Below, in pieces: positions 15,301 to 26,500 of a DNA stretch of 64,000 bases. Position 1 is the stretch's first letter, and the number at the start of each line of letters is the position of its first letter. The notes beneath the pieces were generated by a model that was given only the letters and a program-made list of their open reading frames with translations, made no database searches and was not told the DNA's origin. This stretch comes from Apostichopus leukothele (Eukaryota; Echinodermata; Holothuroidea; Aspidochirotida; Stichopodidae), in the NCBI GenBank assembly GCA_010014835.2, contig JAAAKB020000005.1, positions 1,511,982 to 1,575,981 of the forward strand. The letters run 5' to 3'. The translations under genes and the position numbers were made by a program.

Positions 15301-17218
15301 TGTCTTAGTAGTGTTTATAACAGTTCGTATGGTGTTAGTGTTTTTAACAGTTTGCATGGACCTAGTAGTGTTTTTAACAGTTTGTATGGTCTCTGCTGTG
15401 ACTGTACTTTGTATAGTGAATACTGCTGTTCTGCAAGCTAAAGATCATATTTCTGTACTCCTAGGCTACATGTTATTAGTGACATACTATCTTAGTAGTG
15501 TTTCTTACAGGTGATATGGTCCCCGCTGTGTTGAGTTTAATAAGTATCTCTGGGATGCTCTTTGAAGGCTAAATGATGACTACGTTGGCCCCTCAGAGCA
15601 GGCTATAACATTGATGTTAATCCATTAATTCATCAATTCTAGTAACTCAACCAAAACATTTTATTTAAAATTCATATGATGAAACAGTAACATATTACAA
15701 ACAAGTCATTTGAAGCCGTATAAGTCCCAATATCCCATTGAGTTTTGTGTTGCATCTGAGGAATGACCTTCAATCAAAATTAATTTTGTGTCTATGGTCA
15801 TCAGTTTAATATATATTCTAGGGCCATTTAATATTTAATCTATGTAGATTCAAATCAATCCCTTCATTGTAATATCATTTGGTTATGTTTTCTTATTTGT
15901 TCATTTGTTCACTGTTATCACCCTCTTCCAGCACCTCACAAGAATCAAACAAGAACAACAAGGGTAAGAATTACGGTAAAAGACCAGTGCCACTCCCCAG
16001 GAGTACCTCCAGTCCGCTCTCATCTTCCAGCATGAGTAATGTGGTTCACCCAGTGCCAATCCCTCGAAAGATGCCACTCATGGAGGGGACACCTCCATCC
16101 CCGATCCGTAGGACCAGAAGGGCCTGGAGTCAACATGTAAGTGTTTGAAAGCCAAGCAAACAGCTCACTGGCTAGAAGCAAACTATATAATTGAGAAGTG
16201 TTAATGTTTCCCAGTAAATGAGTAGCTGCGCCATATGTAGCGAGGTGTTGAGATAAAGTACATGGTTAAAGCATAAGAGAACACTCATAATGTAGCCACT
16301 AGAATCCAAGGAATATGTCATTGCAAAGTGTTATACAGAATGGTCATATTGATACACAAGGTTAAAGATGTATAGCAGTTTTGATTTACACAGTTACAGA
16401 AGTATTTTGAAAGAAACGAGATTTACCGAGGTGATACTGTGTGAACCTATGCAAAAATAATATACTGTGTGAAACAATGTAAGCTTACGGTAAACTCAGT
16501 GTGTGAACATGTAATCATGATACTAATCTCTTGGTATGTTCTATCTTCAACACATTTCATTTGTCTACATATTATGGCAAACTATTCAACCTTTTATACC
16601 CATATGGGCTCTTTGTAACCAAGAATACTTTAGGTGTTAATTCCAGATTGTATTCAGCTTTACTGATTTTTTTCTGGAATCGGGCAGTATTGTTAACCTT
16701 CATTATAATCGCATTCAAGACTAAACAACTACCGATTTAAATTAAGGTAATGTGACTCTCCAGCATCTCAGCAGAGGCTGTTGTCATATTGGTCCTAATG
16801 TGTGATCTTTACAGTTTAATTATCACTGAATTAAATTATCACACTAAAGCACTCTAAAGCTGCTAACAGGCCTGACAAACTTGAATACAGATGCACTGAT
16901 TGATTGATTAATTCAAGGTTCAAGGAACTAAAGCAATTTCGCTGAACGAAGAACATGCTTTAGGAAACACAAGCGAAAGCGAAAGGTGATTAAAGCAGTT
17001 AGCTCCACTTGAAACTTCGTAGTTACTTGTCCCTTTGTCATTTTTCTCATCAGAATTATTGACTATTGTTTAATGATCTTCTCCAGTCATAACAAAGATT
17101 TGCAGTAATTCATAAATAATAACTTATGTATTTTCTTGTTTTCATTAGCTTCCTTTTTATTGTTTCTTCGTTGTAGGCAACATCACTTCAAGGACTTAAC
17201 CAACAAACAGATGTCTAA
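3304..17218 (+). CDS. ARHGAP19: Rho GTPase-activating protein 19 orthologue, complete, 13 coding exons
   Basis: RhoGAP that should stimulate GTP hydrolysis by Rho-family GTPases (RhoA for vertebrate ARHGAP19, acting in mitosis and cytokinesis). Exons: 3304-3520, 4065-4148, 5092-5301, 5890-6140, 6722-6814, 7994-8101, 9176-9328, 11266-11382, 13050-13121, 13881-13988, 14896-14999, 15932-16136, 17177-17218. All phases agree and give 587 aa (human 494). The N-terminal helix region precedes a RhoGAP domain at about residues 80-285. The arginine finger is R109 in GLFRIPGNSGR; KMSAFNLGVIFAPHVLWP is the conserved helix. The ARHGAP19 assignment rests on the N-terminal block, the LFIAPSSLLNRC stretch after the domain and the PRRQRSKSVG tail. 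The longer Ser/Pro/basic C-terminus (exons 10-12) holds PVPLPR- and PVPIPR-type proline motifs. ATG 3304 follows a 5' UTR acceptor at 3238. Exon 8 uses a weak donor (gtcggt), but homology and phase support it. Exon 10's donor is tandemly repeated downstream. Confidence 0.93.
6212..6300 (-). repeat. tRNA-derived SINE-like fragment
   Basis: Read on the minus strand, this intronic piece has a perfect tRNA D-arm/box A (TTAGCTCAGTTGGTAGAGTG), then a stretch like the Tyr anticodon loop (CTGTAAA) and a degraded box B (GTTTGAATCA). Acceptor-stem pairing is not evident, so this is a decayed tRNA-derived SINE head or tRNA pseudogene and not a working tRNA gene. It lies in ARHGAP19 intron 4, just after exon 4, antisense to the gene. 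Confidence 0.55.
7250..7395 (+). repeat. Dispersed repeat family A (TTAGCCAGTA family), copy 1
   Basis: The sequence begins GCCTGTACGATAACCGATGT, continues through TGCTGTAACTCAGGA and reaches CTTAGCCAGTAGATT. It closely matches 35268-35385 (about 75-80 percent by eye) and its second half matches 49140-49205. I see no coding capacity or terminal repeats, so the class is unknown. It is intronic in ARHGAP19. Confidence 0.55.
11430..11525 (+). repeat. Two-copy tandem repeat within ARHGAP19 intron 8
   Basis: Two near-identical copies of a unit of about 45 bp (ATACCCCGRCACCARTATAT followed by ATCCTACCGTATATATTACT) lie about 50 bp after the exon 8 donor. They do not include the splice junction, so they contrast with the junction-spanning duplications elsewhere in the window. 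Confidence 0.8.
11655..11745 (+). repeat. Dispersed repeat family B (CTTGTATAGC family), copy 1
   Basis: It contains CTTGTATAGCAATTTG, then a CATTTTGTGATGCGAGAC stretch and TATTCCCTGAT. The same order of blocks (CACTTGTRTAGC, CATTTTGC, GATGCGAYAC-like, TTATTCCCTGA) occurs at 44925-45015 and 49800-49900. It is short, non-coding and dispersed, and probably a decayed SINE or MITE. Confidence 0.55.
12655..12720 (+). repeat. Two-copy 36-bp tandem repeat, intronic
   Basis: The block AAGTTATTAAAAYCYKATAG followed by TGGGACAAA occurs twice in direct succession inside ARHGAP19 intron 8, far from any exon. It is one of the few tandem duplications here that is purely intronic. Confidence 0.75.
13400..13510. 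repeat. Foldback copy of dispersed repeat family C (GATCCTAGCAGGATC)
   Basis: Left arm: GTAAAAGTAAGA at about 13401 with GATCCTAGCAGGATC at 13419-13433. Right arm: the reverse-complement blocks GATCCTGCTAGGAT at about 13465 and TCTTACTTTTAC at about 13494. The right arm, reverse-complemented, matches 39125-39190 nearly base for base, including the following CAGAGGCTGAATG. This is an inverted pair of a dispersed repeat in ARHGAP19 intron 9. Confidence 0.7.
14995..15475 (+). repeat. Tandem array starting at the ARHGAP19 exon 10 donor
   Basis: The junction GCAAG|GTAAAGATCATATTTC of exon 10 (ends 14999) recurs with small changes at 15132 (GTT in place of GGT), 15269 (intact GCAAGGTAAAG) and 15433 (GCAAGCTAAAG). 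The period is 137, 137 and 164 bp. A nested shorter repeat (about 30 bp, TTTAACAGTTTGTATGG) lies inside each unit. The copy at 15269 keeps a full GT donor, while those at 15132 and 15433 have lost the GT. About five exon bases are included, so the exon edge could be chance in this case. Confidence 0.85.
16772..17030 (+). mobile_element. MITE copy related to 48494-48719, decayed
   Basis: It begins CAGAGGCTGTTGTCATATTGG, closely matching the TIR of the better-preserved copy at 48494-48719. It keeps the internal order: ATCTTTACAGTTTAATTATC-like, then GACAAACTTGAATACAGATG, then ATGCTTTAGGAAACA, then a block ending near GCTCCACTTGAAACT. The right terminus is not recognisable. It lies in the last ARHGAP19 intron. 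Confidence 0.6.
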
Positions 17219-19662
17219 TAATTATCGAACCGTGCTTTTCTGTGCTCTGAACAACACTCCCTTTGCAACTTACAAATCATTCCGTTAAGACGTGAATCCT
17301 TGTGTGGTCATCAGATACAGCTAGCCTATAAATAGTAGAACTCAGGAGTCCTGTTTCGGTTTCGGAAAAAAATTCCATCGGAAGCAGTGCTAGTGTGATT
17401 GCTGTCATATAAAGCCCTCGTTAAATGTAATATAGGATTAGTTGAAATCGACAAAATCATTCCAATCGTTCGCTTCATTCCCAGCTTATATTGACACTTA
17501 CATAACATTAACCAGTTATTTGCATAATTATTATTAATTAACTTGTTGTTGAACCACTGATTTTAAGCATTTTGCAGGGTTCTTAGGCTATATCTATGAA
17601 GCACTGATTACAAAGTTTAACATTTTCACAAGGTCATGAAACCTTCCTTTATACAATTTATATGTCTCGAAAATATAAAAAAGATAGTTATGACAAGAAA
17701 ACAGAGTAAGAATGATGCTGGTACCTAGGATGAAACATATTCAAGATTATCGTTTTTGTTTCTTAATTATTATAGTATGTTTGATGTGGATTTATTGCTG
17801 ATTTGACAATATAGAAAGGACTTCCCTTTGTTAAGTAAATGTAGCTGGACTGGAAGTCACATTGGATGAAAGGTCTCTCTCTAGGTAGAAAGAATGTCAC
17901 TGATGCACCCCACCATCCCCAAAATAAGGGGGGGTAACTGAATGGCTTTTAACAGGTTTACTAAACATTAAACAGTTATTTCTCATCCTGTCTAGAGAAG
18001 TTTATGATCTGAAATCAGTGGTTGAAAGCTATATTTTTTTTTTTAACTTTTGTTTAAATTGTGGAACTAAAAGACAGTGATTTGATATCAGGTTTCACAG
18101 CTGTAATGTCTCAATATAAGTGTAATGAAAACATGTTTCCATTTTCTACTGAAAATGTTTCTTTATCAGTCTATCTGATGCAGTTTTGTCACTCAATCAC
18201 TTAGCTACACGTCTCCTTTAAGGTATAACTAAGCAACTAGTCCTGTATATTTTCTTGGTATTGAGATACTCTCTACCGACTTAGCTTGACTTGGATAATG
18301 TTCATACCATGTCCTAGTACAACTTTCAACATTTTGGGTTAGCTTAATTTCTGTAAAGGATCATTTGTTTCAAATGTTGTTAAGGTAGATACATACATGG
18401 AAAATTGTCTGTTACATAGCTATGATAATCCTGAGAAATTGGTGACATGTGGTAAAGGATTCTGTTGGAAACATAAGAATGTTTCTGTTAACTTGCCTTT
18501 GCTAGATTAAACCTAGCCATTTCTTTAAAAAAGAATTATTAATGCCTACATTGGAGCATGAATTTCTGTCCAGTAAGAACTATTAATCCTTGGTTTATTA
18601 TCTTGTAACTTGTTTTTCAATTCTCATTCTTTGAATTTTTTTATCATTATTATTATTTAGGTTTTATTACATTTCTTACTATTTTAGCCAGCTAATCACT
18701 TAAAAACAAATTTCTATTGGCAAGGGTTGTTCATACAATATAACTGTATAATGATAAATTTGTTGAAAACATGATATTGTACTACACTGTTGTTATGTGT
18801 CACTGTACAATTTATTTTGTCGCCTAAGAATCTCTTGCAAGATAAATATTACAACAGTTGGAATTATATCTCCTAAATTGGGGTACAAAACCAAACAAAA
18901 AATAATATGTAGTAACTTCTTGCAGTATGTGTAACAGCAGATATTTAATACCTGAAGAAAATGTTATTTTGTAAAAAACAAAATATCAATGCCAAGTCTA
19001 CAATACCTATTTAGTCCTTACTTAATTTGCATACAGGGTTCGGGGCATATTTCATATGGTCAACCTGTCGACTAATTGCACCATTGTGGTGAAATGATTT
19101 CTTTGCGGAAGTCAGTGGAGTGGGATCTAGTGGGAAGTAAAATTTGGTACATTGTTTGTAGTAAGACCCAACCAGCTGGCGATTGCTTTAGTTTTCATGT
19201 CTCTAAACTGACATACCAAACTGGGGCTGCCATGTACCTCATGGTACGATTGGACATTCCAATGTCAGTGTTCAAGATATGAGTGGGTTTTACATCGTCC
19301 ATTTGTGTACAGGATAAATTGATTAATGTCCTGCATCGTAGAGAGTAAAAACAACACAGTTTCTTCACATGCGTGCAAACTTTATTTGTCCATATTTTAC
19401 ACACAAAATATGTTGCATGAATTTTTACAAATTATTGTGCACTGTCGTTAAAGCTGACTTTTTAGTGAGATGAGCACCTTTTCAATTTTCTGATGTATAT
19501 ACAAAAAGATGCTGGCTTGTATACCTGTCAGTGACATTAAATTTCTTTAAAAGATGTTAGATCTTGTTTTGTTAATTCTGTTGTTCGTTTCTTTCCACAT
19601 TTGATTGACACTGACCTACAGTCAGATGCTTAATAAGTTATATGTTAAATCCTGCTCCCCCC
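17219..19662. other. ARHGAP19 3' UTR and intergenic sequence up to an assembly gap
   Basis: The ARHGAP19 stop codon TAA ends at 17218. The following 2.4 kb carries only short chance reading frames on both strands and no recognisable RNA gene. No canonical AATAAA signal could be assigned, so the transcript end is unknown. The next gene upstream of the spacer is on the minus strand and converges on this one. Confidence 0.6.
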
Positions 19663-19762
19663 NNNNNNNNNNNNNNNNNNNNNNNNNNNNNNNNNNNNNN
19701 NNNNNNNNNNNNNNNNNNNNNNNNNNNNNNNNNNNNNNNNNNNNNNNNNNNNNNNNNNNNNN
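19663..19762. other. Assembly gap (100 N)
   Basis: A run of exactly 100 N is the usual placeholder for a gap of unknown size. It lies downstream of the minus-strand gene at 20140-22065, so a further 3' exon of that gene could be hidden here. Confidence 0.99.
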
Positions 19763-20139
19763 TGTCCATCGCTGCTATGTACACTGTGTTGTGGGTATTG
19801 ACCGTAGCTGCATGTAGTGACTGTACACTAGTGTCTAATGACCGATGGTAGCAAGCTGTGTGTGTATTTTCTGGGATCGATGGTGGTGTATATAACACTT
19901 CTGTTACACCTCATTGGAAACTAGGTCAGATTACCGGCATGAGACGTTTCTTTGTGCGCGAGTCAATTGCCTTTTAATCACATGTAAAACACAGCTTGGA
20001 AAATTTCAGTTTCCATTTTTTCTTTTACTTTACTTCAAATGACACTTGGTTGGAAACACTTATTAACTACATTGTTCTTGGATTTTATCATTTACTGTAG
20101 CCACAAATGTATCAGAATGAAACTCAAAAGGCACCTAAG

Positions 20140-22065
20140 TTATAATGGTAATAGTACAGTCATTGACTCATTGGGGGAAAACCTACCTTCATCATCGGTG
20201 TCTCCATAACGATCTAGGAGTTCCCTCGGCGGATACCTCAGTGAGATGTTTATTTTATATCTCTTGTCGTACTTCTTTGGTAACTTAAACACTGTCTTAT
20301 CAACATCTTCTTTATCATCTGACTGACCTACTGTAAACAATACAACAATACAAAATTAACTACAAAGATGCATGATCAGCAATCTTTATATCAAGTTTGT
20401 TGTACAAGTAATTTCCATTTCAAAAAGGATGGTTTACATTCTTCAGAAAGTTCGGATCATGTAGGTTTAAAAAATACTGTAAGAAATTTATTAATCATAT
20501 GATTAATTAATTTCTTAAACTGTCTTTATATCTTCTTCAGAGATATGAAGAATGCAAACAAAAGTATGTATTCTTACCTGATATGTCTTTCTGCTGTTCC
20601 CGGGCTTGAAATTTCAAATATTTCTCCAAAAATATCCAAAAGTCACGATATTCCTGGCCTCCCCTATGGATAGAACGATTTTTTTGGACTCCTTTATTTA
20701 CTAAACAAATAATCAATTTTAATATAGAAAAAAGGACCAGAAATATCAACTATACTGTTGATTGCCAAGAACACCCAGATGATATTGCAATTGTCTAATG
20801 TTCCATATTTGCAAGGCAAAAGCTGCAAAATATAAACATGAAGTTAAAGGTATTTTTGCTTTATCACCTGTCACAAGTCTGTTAATATTGGATTGGGTGG
20901 ATTTCTAAAATGCTCATTCCCACAGGTGTATCTTGAAGGGCTATTCTCGTAGCATACAATGTGGCATTTATAATGAAAGGACAAGAAATATCCATTCTGT
21001 TAGTTAAAAATGGTATACATGGTAGATTATATGGAACCTACTTTGACTGGCTAAACCCTAATACTTCCCTGGAGTGAATCACAATACAGGTGTTTTTCAA
21101 ACGATTTGTATAAATTTCTAGATGATTCATACCTGAAACATGGTACATTTAGAATGTTTTGCTGGGCTTTCATGGTTCTTTATATTAATATATTTATGTT
21201 ATCAAAATGCAACTTTTTGTGGAAATATTTTCTTATGGGAATAATAAAAAAAATATTTTAAAGATAATAAAATGTTTCCAGCTAAATTGCTGTGATTATA
21301 TCATTCAATCTGTTGTTGCCGTGCACTCACAACAATAACATACAAATTGCTATGAGGATGTGGATTTGGTCTGATGAAATGTCCAGCATCTTTACTGTAT
21401 TAAAAAGTCAACTTCAAAAATCAGAATATCACTTAAATCATATTTTAAGATGCAGATCCATCACACCAAAGCTCTTTTAATTTCATGTAACCTGAGTACA
21501 GTTGTGTGTATTTTAATGTTAATAAATAAAAATTTATCAATGTTTTGACTTATGTATGTACTTGCCTTCTAAGGTAAACTTACCTCTTTATTAGACACTC
21601 TTTGCTCTCAAAGAATAGCTTGTCCAACTCATGTTTATGTCGTTTCCAATCAAACATAAAAGGAAGGAGTTTCTCTTTGTTTTTAGCTCCAACCTCCCTC
21701 TTTACAATGGCCTTCTCTTCTGGCTTTCTCTCAATCTCAACAAGTACCTTCCTCTCATAAGTTGGTAATCTCTTGCTGGTACTTGCTTCATCCTCTCGAT
21801 TCGGAGGCTGTTGTTTGGAGTTGTCCTCCTTAGGAGCAGAAATTAAATCCTTTTCAGTGTAACCATAATACCGCCAACCTTTCTTGCTATCTTCATTATG
21901 CCTGTCAGTAGTTCTATTGTCATCCCAACGTTTGTAATTGTTATCACCTCTAGAACTTCTTTCCCTGTTCTCATGTTTGCAATGCTTTGACTCTCTCCGA
22001 TATCTATCAGCATCTCTGTCGTTCTTTTCTCTGTGCCTTGTTTTTGATGACTTATGACTAGGCAT
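20140..22065 (-). CDS. Unrecognised charged Arg/Ser-rich protein, 3 coding exons
   Basis: I do not recognise this gene. Coding exons on the minus strand: 22065-21584, 20663-20578, 20330-20140; phases fit and give about 252 aa ending at TAA. The first ~90 residues are low-complexity and very charged (SSKTRHREKNDRD, HENRERSSRGDNNYKRWDDN), like splicing-associated or nuclear RS proteins. The rest looks folded: DWKRHKHELDKLFFES, the exon 1/2 join IKRGGQEYRDFWIFLEKYL, then LPKKYDKRYKINISLRYPP. ATG 22065 (MPSHKSSK) is preferred because a splice acceptor (tggcag) lies 11 bases upstream, implying a 5' UTR exon. The 3' end is uncertain: a strong donor (GATGAAG|gtaggt) before the chosen stop could splice on to VNDKIQEQCS and a stop near 20075. 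Nuclear location is inference from composition. Confidence 0.7.
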
Positions 22066-23596
22066 GGTGTATCTGCCACAAAGTTTAACACACTTTCTTC
22101 CAGAGTCAAAGATGTAGCATATATCAATTGAAGAGTGTATGTTGTGAATTTGGTTTACGAGCCAGTCTTCAAAGCAGAGTTGGCTCTTTGGTATTTTAAT
22201 ATTTAACCATATCGTCAATACTTGTGAGCCTGTGGTACTGCACAGTCCAAGCTGGGGCTAATTCGCACAACTAGTCCAATACATAACAATACTACAGTTT
22301 AGATCTATAATTTCATTATCTCCTTAAACCTTACATCATATAATTGAAGAATGCCATTTTGAAGAAATATTTATTTTAATACAGTATAATTGTGACGTCG
22401 GACTCGACACCGGTCATTTAAGCAGCTTGAATTTTATGTGGAACTGGAACAAACTCACGGAAAAATCTTTGTTGTTCGCAGGATGCGGTAGTATATAACT
22501 AAGTTCCCACGTATACTGTTCGTGTGTAGACACGCTACTGATTCACCGTGATCCTGGATATAGTTCTCCGAGTTCGCACATTACATGTATCTGATCCAGT
22601 AGACCCTCATCCTTGACAAGAATGCCCTTACTCAGTAAAAGTATTCCTATATTTGCATGGACGGAAGGGATTATTACAGGGACAGCTTGGGTATATTAAA
22701 TCAAGTATGTATGGAGCTAGCTTTAGAATTAAAATAGTATAGTGAATGCCCGTGCACGAACACTAGTGATACGTGTAAAGTGAGATTGATATTGTAATAC
22801 CATTCTTCAGTTTATTATTAAAGTGCATTTTGAGTGAAGCAGAAATGCGCATCATTGTATGATACCAGAAATCAGAGAATCACTCTTGATATTACTGCGA
22901 TGTCAATTTGAAGATGTGGACAAAAGGCATGCTGACTTGATTTTAAAAAAAAAGTGGAAAAAAGTGTATTGGAAGTCCCTTTATGCATGATGGTATCACA
23001 CTACAATTAGAGTAGTGCACGTCCACCTACTAGTAAGAGATTAACCATTGTGGGAAAATATTCCTAAAGTGACCTACTGTATTGATATCATGATCATCAT
23101 CATTCTTTTTGATGTTTGGATGTTGAAGAGAATGGAATAAATTGCTGATGGTCTAAAAATCTGGAGGATTTTAGAAAATCTTGGATGAAACAAGAAGATT
23201 CCTCAGCGACAGCTGGCAGATGGGTTGGGAGTCGTGACTATGCTAAACTTTAGGCTCTTCTAGCTCAAAATCTTACCGGACATGGTGGCAAAAATTGCAT
23301 GTACTGTGATTACCCAAGCCATCAGTTATCATATGGTGGGTAGAACCATGGAGGTAAAAACAGACTGTTTTTACCTCCATGGTAGAACTAGTCAGTCGGA
23401 AACTGCTATCTATGCTCTAACGGCCTTGGAAAGTGACGAGTTCGGTGTGTAAGTCAATGGGAGCAATTAGTTGTGACGCGATACCATGCATGTAAGTGTG
23501 GACTAAAGTCAGAGACCAAACCCGCGGCTTAACCCACCATAGTACGAGAAAATTGAGCAATAGCGCCACACACGTACTTTACTCATCACTGACAAA
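22066..23596. promoter_or_regulatory. Divergent intergenic region between the RS-rich gene and SUCLG1
   Basis: About 1.5 kb separates two head-to-head start codons, so it should hold both promoters and the minus-strand gene's 5' UTR exon. A perfect 39-bp palindrome sits at 23345-23383, about 215 bp before the SUCLG1 ATG. CpGs are relatively frequent near 23450-23590, as expected near a start site. No TATA box is evident. I see no extra gene. Confidence 0.4.
23345..23383. repeat. Perfect 39-bp palindrome (19-bp arms, 1-nt loop)
   Basis: The arm ACCATGGAGGTAAAAACAG is followed by a single A and the exact reverse complement CTGTTTTTACCTCCATGGT. It lies about 215 bp upstream of the SUCLG1 start codon. 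Confidence 0.95.
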
Positions 23597-26500
23597 ATGG
23601 CAGCCTGCATGCGAATTGTCGCAAGAAATATTGGTGAGAACTGTGTTCTTATCGTTTAATTTTTGTCCTTTCGATGATGAGGGCATGGTGATTCTTACCA
23701 TATTTACATAGCTTTAATACCTTCTTATTAGAATCCCTTTGAATTATCATACCCGCGACGTTATTGGCAATACAATGTGGGTAGTTCCCAGGGCCTAACC
23801 TTACGTGAGGTCGTAACGTGTACTTTGCCTAGCATAGATTTAGTGATTTACTACACTTACTTAGCGTAAGCCATCCTACCCATTCCGTATTCCTAGTGCC
23901 AATGCTATCGGGTTAGTACTAGGATTGAGGTCTTTAACGATAAAAGAGATCTCAACATCAGGAACATTGGAATGTGTGAAAATTTGCCTGCAAGGTTATT
24001 AATTGTAGTACAATGTTCCAAAGCTGCCTAGCCTAAACTAATTATCTAGTTAAAAGAAATTGAGGGCTAGGCTAGTCATGATTCTAGCCAACATTACAGA
24101 GAAGAACTTGGAAAAGTTGGAAGAACACTTAAAGAAAATTAAAGCCACTAGAAGCAAATACTATTAAGAGAAAATGGATTATTATATAACTTATTACTAT
24201 CAATTTGATCACAAGGAGTTAGGTAATTTCTTGGTGTACATTTTACATAAAAGTTAAGTTTGTGAATTATTTTAGACATTGTGATCCTAGCAGCTTTTTC
24301 AGTGTACAACATCTGTAATATAACTTTTAATGAGTGGTAGTTTCGTTTCCTCTTCTCATATTTTCATAAAATTTCCAGGAACTGTTAACACCCACATATA
24401 ATTTGTTTGTTACAAGCGTGTATGAATTATTTGAAACTGATGGTACTGATTTGATGATACTTATTGAGTCACATGTAACAAAGAGTGACTCAACTCAGTG
24501 AGAAATGTTTTATTATCTTTCACAGTTCCAAAGGTTGGGGTTCGAACATGCTACACAGAAACAAGGCCTAATCTGCTCATAAACAGTGAAACTAAAGTCA
24601 TATGCCAAGGTATCACTGGCAAACAAGTAAGTAAAGAAAGCAAATTTCTTATCATTGTGAAAGTACTGAATTGACATAAATTTGGTGCAAGTTAACAGTT
24701 CTGGCATTTTTAAGTAACATTTTGCAACATGATGTGCCAGAGAGATGCATAAATGGCTTTAGGTGTTTTGTCATAGCTAACAAGTTATTCCACAAAAATT
24801 AAAACATTTACAAATATACTAAAAATTTGAAAACAAATATAGTTGTAAATTGTGTTGATTTGTTTAGAAATAATGTATCATAATTGGTATCTTATGAATG
24901 TCACTAATTTTAGAACTGGCTGAGAAAGTTTGCTTTTAGTTTCTTCGACAAAGTGATGTTTTTCTTAATATCAGGTGTTCGTTTAGATGCCCAGACACTT
25001 ATATATTTATTATCAATCACATGAAAGGAGCAACTTGGAAATTTGAATTTATTTGACTTTAACTTCATATGCTTAACGAAGCCTTGACCCCTGTTGAGCT
25101 GCATAATAATCTACATTCAACTGTCAGATTAGAACGAAGAGGCTTTATGTTTACTCAAACAGCAATGCCAGTTGGTTGTCTTCAATACAGATAAATGAAA
25201 AGTAGGTGCTTTCACTACAAAATAATTGCTTGGACAGTCACAAGGATTGGTTTGGTTGTGGGACCAAAACTAGTAAAGACAAAATCAGCCAGAATTGTTT
25301 GTTTGATTAAAACTGTAGCATATTCTATGATGTTGTCATGAGCTTAACTTATTCCCCTTACTGAATAGTTGCTTTTGGTTATGTTACTTTTACTCACTCT
25401 TCCTATTGTACTTCCTGTAGGGGGCATTTCACACAACACAAGCCATTGAGTATGGTACCAACATGGTAGGGGGTGTGACCCCAGGCAAAGGAGGTCAACA
25501 ATCTTGTGGAATCCCAGTCTTCAACTCAGTCAAAGATGTAAGTATCTCTCATGGGACTGTTATCATACAGGAGATGAACTGATGTAACATTTAATAGTAT
25601 CAGAGAAATGATATGGCTTGAGAAACTCAGTCAAAGATGTAAGTATCTCTCCTGGGACTGTTATCATACAGGAGATGAACTGATGTAACATTTAATAGTA
25701 TCAGAGATATGATATGGCTTGAGAAACTCAGTCAAAGATGTAAGTATCTCTCATGGGACTGTTATCATACAGGATAATGAACTGATGTAACATTTATTAG
25801 TATCAGAGATATGATATGGCTTGAGAAACTCAGACAAAGATGTAAGTATCTCTCATGAGACTGTTATCATACATGATAATGAACTGATGTAACATTTAAT
25901 AGTATCAGAGATATGATATGGCCTGAGAAACTCAGTCAAAGATGTAAGTATCTCTCATGGGACTGTTATCATACATGATAATGAACTGATGTAATATTTA
26001 ATAGTATCAGAGAAATGATATGGCTTGAGATAGTTTGAATTTCCAAGGATTGCATGTAATGAGGTGCCATAAGTTAGTCAAAGAGTTACAGTGCTCAGTG
26101 TGTCTCAACCTTTCCACTCTCCCCCCCCCTCCCCCTTCCTCCTTTTTCTCTCCCTCAGCTGGGGGTGCTATGGCTGACAGTAATTATACGGTCGATGCTG
26201 TTAGTATGATGGTAGTAAGGGGATTTGGGAGAAACAATCAGAAACTTTTACAATTAGCACGTCCAATTTCACATTACTTTTAAATCATTTCAATAGGTTG
26301 CAGTCAATGAATAGTGTTACACTAGCTTAATTAGATTCAGCAGCTCTTTGGGCTGGATAAATCTACACAGTGCCATTTTCCTTCGGTACTTTGCAGTGAG
26401 TGCCGGTCAGCTATAATAATACCAATGTAACTGAGTATACCATTACAGATGACCAGCACTAAGAGTTTGAATAACTGATATACATACATATATGTTCATA

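Noticed and set aside
19605-19898. Open frames crossing the N run
   Set aside because: They are artefacts of translating the 100-N gap.
22066-22218. N-terminal extension of the RS-rich protein from 22218
   Set aside because: A good acceptor at about 22077 separates it, and the extension's composition is unlike the rest.
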